A stretch of 24,023 bases of DNA. Source: an uncultured Prevotella sp. (lineage in GTDB: Bacteria > Bacteroidota > Bacteroidia > Bacteroidales > Bacteroidaceae). Below the pieces are notes generated by a model that saw nothing but the letters and a program-made list of their open reading frames with translations, was not told the DNA's origin and searched no databases. The DNA is taken from NCBI GenBank assembly GCA_938023885.1, contig CALJCU010000003.1, forward strand, positions 1 to 24,023. The letters are read 5' to 3'. Positions within the stretch are counted from its first letter, which is position 1, and every line of letters starts with the position of its first letter. A program made the position numbers and the translations under genes. Below, piece by piece: positions 21,828 to 24,023 of the stretch.

Positions 21828-24023
21828 TTAGAACGGATACCCCACGGCGAAGTGGAGGCTCTGAGAGTCTTTGAAGCTTCCCACATTGTAGAAACCGGTC
21901 TTGTAAGGCAGGTGCAGCCCAATGCCCCAGTCGAGACGCAGCACGAGGAATCCCATGTTGTAACGCAGGCCTACACCCGTGCCGAGCGCCATCTCACGTA
22001 GTGCGTTCTTCATCTGGAACTTACCGCCTGTGCGGTAGTCGTCTTTCATCTTCCACACGTTGCCGGCATCGAGGAACAGGGCACCGTAGAGGTTGCCGAA
22101 GAGCTGCGGACGGTACTCGAGGTTAGCCAGGAACTTGATGTCGCCCGTCTGGTCGAGGTAATAGATATCGGCGGAGGCTGCATTATGATAGGAGCCCGGG
22201 CCGATAGAACGCACGGTGAAGGCGCGGATGGTGTTGGCACCGCCGACATAGAACTGCTCGGAATAAGGCGACTCGCTGGAGTTGCCGTAGCTCCATATGA
22301 CGCCCGCATCGACATGCCCGACGAGCGATGAGTGTTTCGATACTTTCCATGTCTTCACCAGCTCTGTCTCAATCTTCAAGAACTGTGCGTAAGGGTTATT
22401 GAACATCTCCTTACCTTTTGTCCCCCACTTTTTCCCTGTAGCCGTATAACCTAAGGAAAGAATGTTTCCCGACTCCGCCACTGTTGTCTGCCACCACAAA
22501 GGGTTCGCATCGCTCGTCGGGGAGGTGTAGGTATAGATATACTGCATCTTCGGGATGAACTGGTTACGCATAGTGTAGTAGAGGTACGGGTTGGCGTTCA
22601 TCACGGAGTCGAACACTGCCGAGGAGCGCCGCATATATTCGAAGGAGAATTTGAGTGGTGAGAACTCGTGACGGCTTGTCGGAGAGGTCTGCAGCTCATA
22701 TTTCCACTCACCCGAGACGATATGGCGCGTGAAGAACGTGGAGCGCCGGATGATATCTGACGAGAATGTCAATTTTGTAGAGAACAGAGGAAAATACTGT
22801 GTGCGGACAGCACGTTGGATGAGTTTCCGCCGCAGGGCCGAAGCCCACGGCATGATGATACGTGGGAAAGTGAGCGAGGCGTCGACACCATACTCGTAAC
22901 TGTTGAGCTTCGAGCCTGTGCCTTGTACTTTGTGTCCTGTCTGCCACTCATAGCTGCCTTTGAGGCTGATGTCGAGGAGCTCACCGCCACGGAAGGCGTT
23001 ACGGCGCGTCATGCCTATAGTGATGCCCGGACCAAAGCGGTTGTTGGTCTTGCCCGTGAGGTTGCCTTGCACGTAGAAGTCATACGGTTTGTCGAGGAGC
23101 AGGTTGAGATGCAGATCGAGGGTGTCAGCCACCCCTGTCGTGTCGCGTGGCGTGAAGTTGAAGTCGACGAGCGAGAACATCCCTGTGGCGGCAAGCATGT
23201 TGGCGCTCTCCTGGTGGTTGAGGTAACTGTAATAGGTATGTGGGATGATGTGCATGTTCTTCAGGATGACACCCGTCTTCACCGGCGGCTTCTTGCCATT
23301 GAAGTGCACGGTGATGTCGCGTTTCCTTCTGCTGTTGAGGAGCGTGTCGGCATAGTCTTTCCGCATGTCGATGTCTATCTTTCCGATGGTCCATTTGCGT
23401 TTGGCCGGGGCAGGAATATTGTCGGCTTCCTGGAAACGCAGCAGGGCCTTGCCCGGCACGCTGACAGTGTCGGTGAGGTAAGAGGCATAGGACGGCTGGA
23501 AATAGAAGAAGCCGTTATTGCGGAAAAGGGAACTGATACGGGTCCGTTCACCGTCGAGAGTAGAGACGTCGAAGGCATCGCCATTGTGAATCTTTGCCTG
23601 ACTCCTCGTCGATTGCAACAGGCTGTCGGCCTCAGGCGGGAAGCCGAGGTACCGTAAGGAGTCGACGGTGAAGAGATGTCCCATGTTGACATCATATTGT
23701 ATCTTCGCTTTTTTGGGGTTACGCTGTGTCAGCGTCTCATAGCCTACCTTCCCGCGGAAATATCCGTGGGCATGCAGCACATAGGTCGCCACCTTGGCAC
23801 GGAGCGCGGGGTTGACCCACGACATGAGCACGGGGTTGGTACCGAAGCTCTTGAGCATCCACCGGGAGAAGCCGTCGGTCTTGCCTGTGAACTCGTTCCA
23901 CACCCATAGGCCGACGGGGAACGGCGACCGTATGCCGGAGCCGAAGAGTGCGCCGTTGGGTGCCGTGGCCAGGGCAGCGTCGATTTCCGTTTGTGTGTTG
24001 GTGAAATGTTTGTCCTGTACGGG
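21828..24023 (-). CDS. TamL/BamA-family outer-membrane protein, N-terminus beyond the window
   Basis: Outer-membrane beta-barrel of the Omp85 superfamily, probably the Bacteroidota TamA-like lipoprotein (TamL) that works with TamB in outer-membrane assembly or lipid transport. The frame is open to the right edge, so this is a partial gene: 731 residues are visible and the signal or lipoprotein start is missing. GTG at 23903 should not be taken as the start, because in-frame sequence continues upstream (APNGALFGSGIRSPFPVGL). POTRA-like repeats occupy roughly the first 290 visible residues; the barrel follows, starting around FRGGELLDISLKGSYEW. GGANTIRAFTVRSIGPGS corresponds to the conserved (V/I)RGF loop of BamA, here IRAF. 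It ends VGYPF, with the terminal aromatic residue of barrel proteins. BamA proper is less likely because of the TamL-like N-terminal part. Confidence 0.88.
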   Translation of the reverse strand, partial: PVQDKHFTNTQTEIDAALATAPNGALFGSGIRSPFPVGLWVWNEFTGKTDGFSRWMLKSFGTNPVLMSWVNPALRAKVATYVLHAHGYFRGKVGYETLTQRNPKKAKIQYDVNMGHLFTVDSLRYLGFPPEADSLLQSTRSQAKIHNGDAFDVSTLDGERTRISSLFRNNGFFYFQPSYASYLTDTVSVPGKALLRFQEADNIPAPAKRKWTIGKIDIDMRKDYADTLLNSRRKRDITVHFNGKKPPVKTGVILKNMHIIPHTYYSYLNHQESANMLAATGMFSLVDFNFTPRDTTGVADTLDLHLNLLLDKPYDFYVQGNLTGKTNNRFGPGITIGMTRRNAFRGGELLDISLKGSYEWQTGHKVQGTGSKLNSYEYGVDASLTFPRIIMPWASALRRKLIQRAVRTQYFPLFSTKLTFSSDIIRRSTFFTRHIVSGEWKYELQTSPTSRHEFSPLKFSFEYMRRSSAVFDSVMNANPYLYYTMRNQFIPKMQYIYTYTSPTSDANPLWWQTTVAESGNILSLGYTATGKKWGTKGKEMFNNPYAQFLKIETELVKTWKVSKHSSLVGHVDAGVIWSYGNSSESPYSEQFYVGGANTIRAFTVRSIGPGSYHNAASADIYYLDQTGDIKFLANLEYRPQLFGNLYGALFLDAGNVWKMKDDYRTGGKFQMKNALREMALGTGVGLRYNMGFLVLRLDWGIGLHLPYKTGFYNVGSFKDSQSLHFAVGYPF

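Noticed and set aside
22815..23657. Plus-strand open frame of about 280 codons opposite the TamL-like gene
   Set aside because: Composition is typical of an antisense shadow and the minus-strand barrel protein is clear.
1..24023. CRISPR arrays, tRNA or rRNA genes, transposases, integrases, phage genes
   Set aside because: None was recognisable: the repeats seen are inverted and single, not regularly spaced, and no open frame has transposase or integrase motifs.

Overview
The window looks like a chromosomal segment of a Prevotella-type bacterium (phylum Bacteroidota). The evidence is a prolyl tripeptidyl peptidase closely resembling that of Porphyromonas gingivalis, an Oar-like TonB-dependent receptor, a TamL/BamA-type outer-membrane protein ending in Phe, a four-gene ExbB/ExbD operon, and promoters of the Bacteroidota form TTTG-N19-21-TAnnTTTG. 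The genus is inferred from gene style, not from a search.

Region 1 (about 139-7176, plus strand) is part of a surface-glycan locus: three GT4-fold glycosyltransferases, a radical SAM enzyme with an incomplete SPASM region, a membrane O-acyltransferase and a nucleotidyltransferase-fold protein. The first glycosyltransferase and the acyltransferase are visibly AT-richer than the rest, so the locus looks like a mosaic. No flippase, polymerase or priming transferase is in view, so the cluster probably continues to the left.

Region 2 (7185-9658, minus strand) is a compact operon: ExbB/TolQ-like channel, a four-helix membrane protein of unknown function, and two ExbD/TolR-like proteins. It probably energises TonB-dependent uptake. 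It is divergent from region 3, and each direction has its own consensus promoter in the 230-bp gap.

Region 3 (9889-17365, plus strand) is a run of housekeeping genes: cysE, a THUMP-domain rRNA methyltransferase, ptpA, purD, an unknown polytopic membrane protein and a YqaA-type membrane protein. It ends in a GC-rich palindrome and a possible terminator.

Region 4 (17567-20728) is a single large Oar-like TonB-dependent receptor with no SusD partner. The 350 bp after it carry two long, unrelated hairpin-forming sequences. A HigB/HigA toxin-antitoxin pair with its own promoter follows (21079-21754). It is convergent with a TamL-like outer-membrane protein on the minus strand that runs off the right edge.

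The most unusual content is non-coding. Several long imperfect palindromes (2414-2510, 3685-3742, 7082-7119, 15826-15871, 17342-17382, 20752-20819, 20892-20988) lie in gaps after genes, and two of them supply the C-terminal codons of the preceding gene. I see no tRNA, rRNA, CRISPR array, transposase or integrase. No unmistakably new multi-gene system is visible; the best candidates are the radical SAM/nucleotidyltransferase glycan cluster and the hairpin elements.
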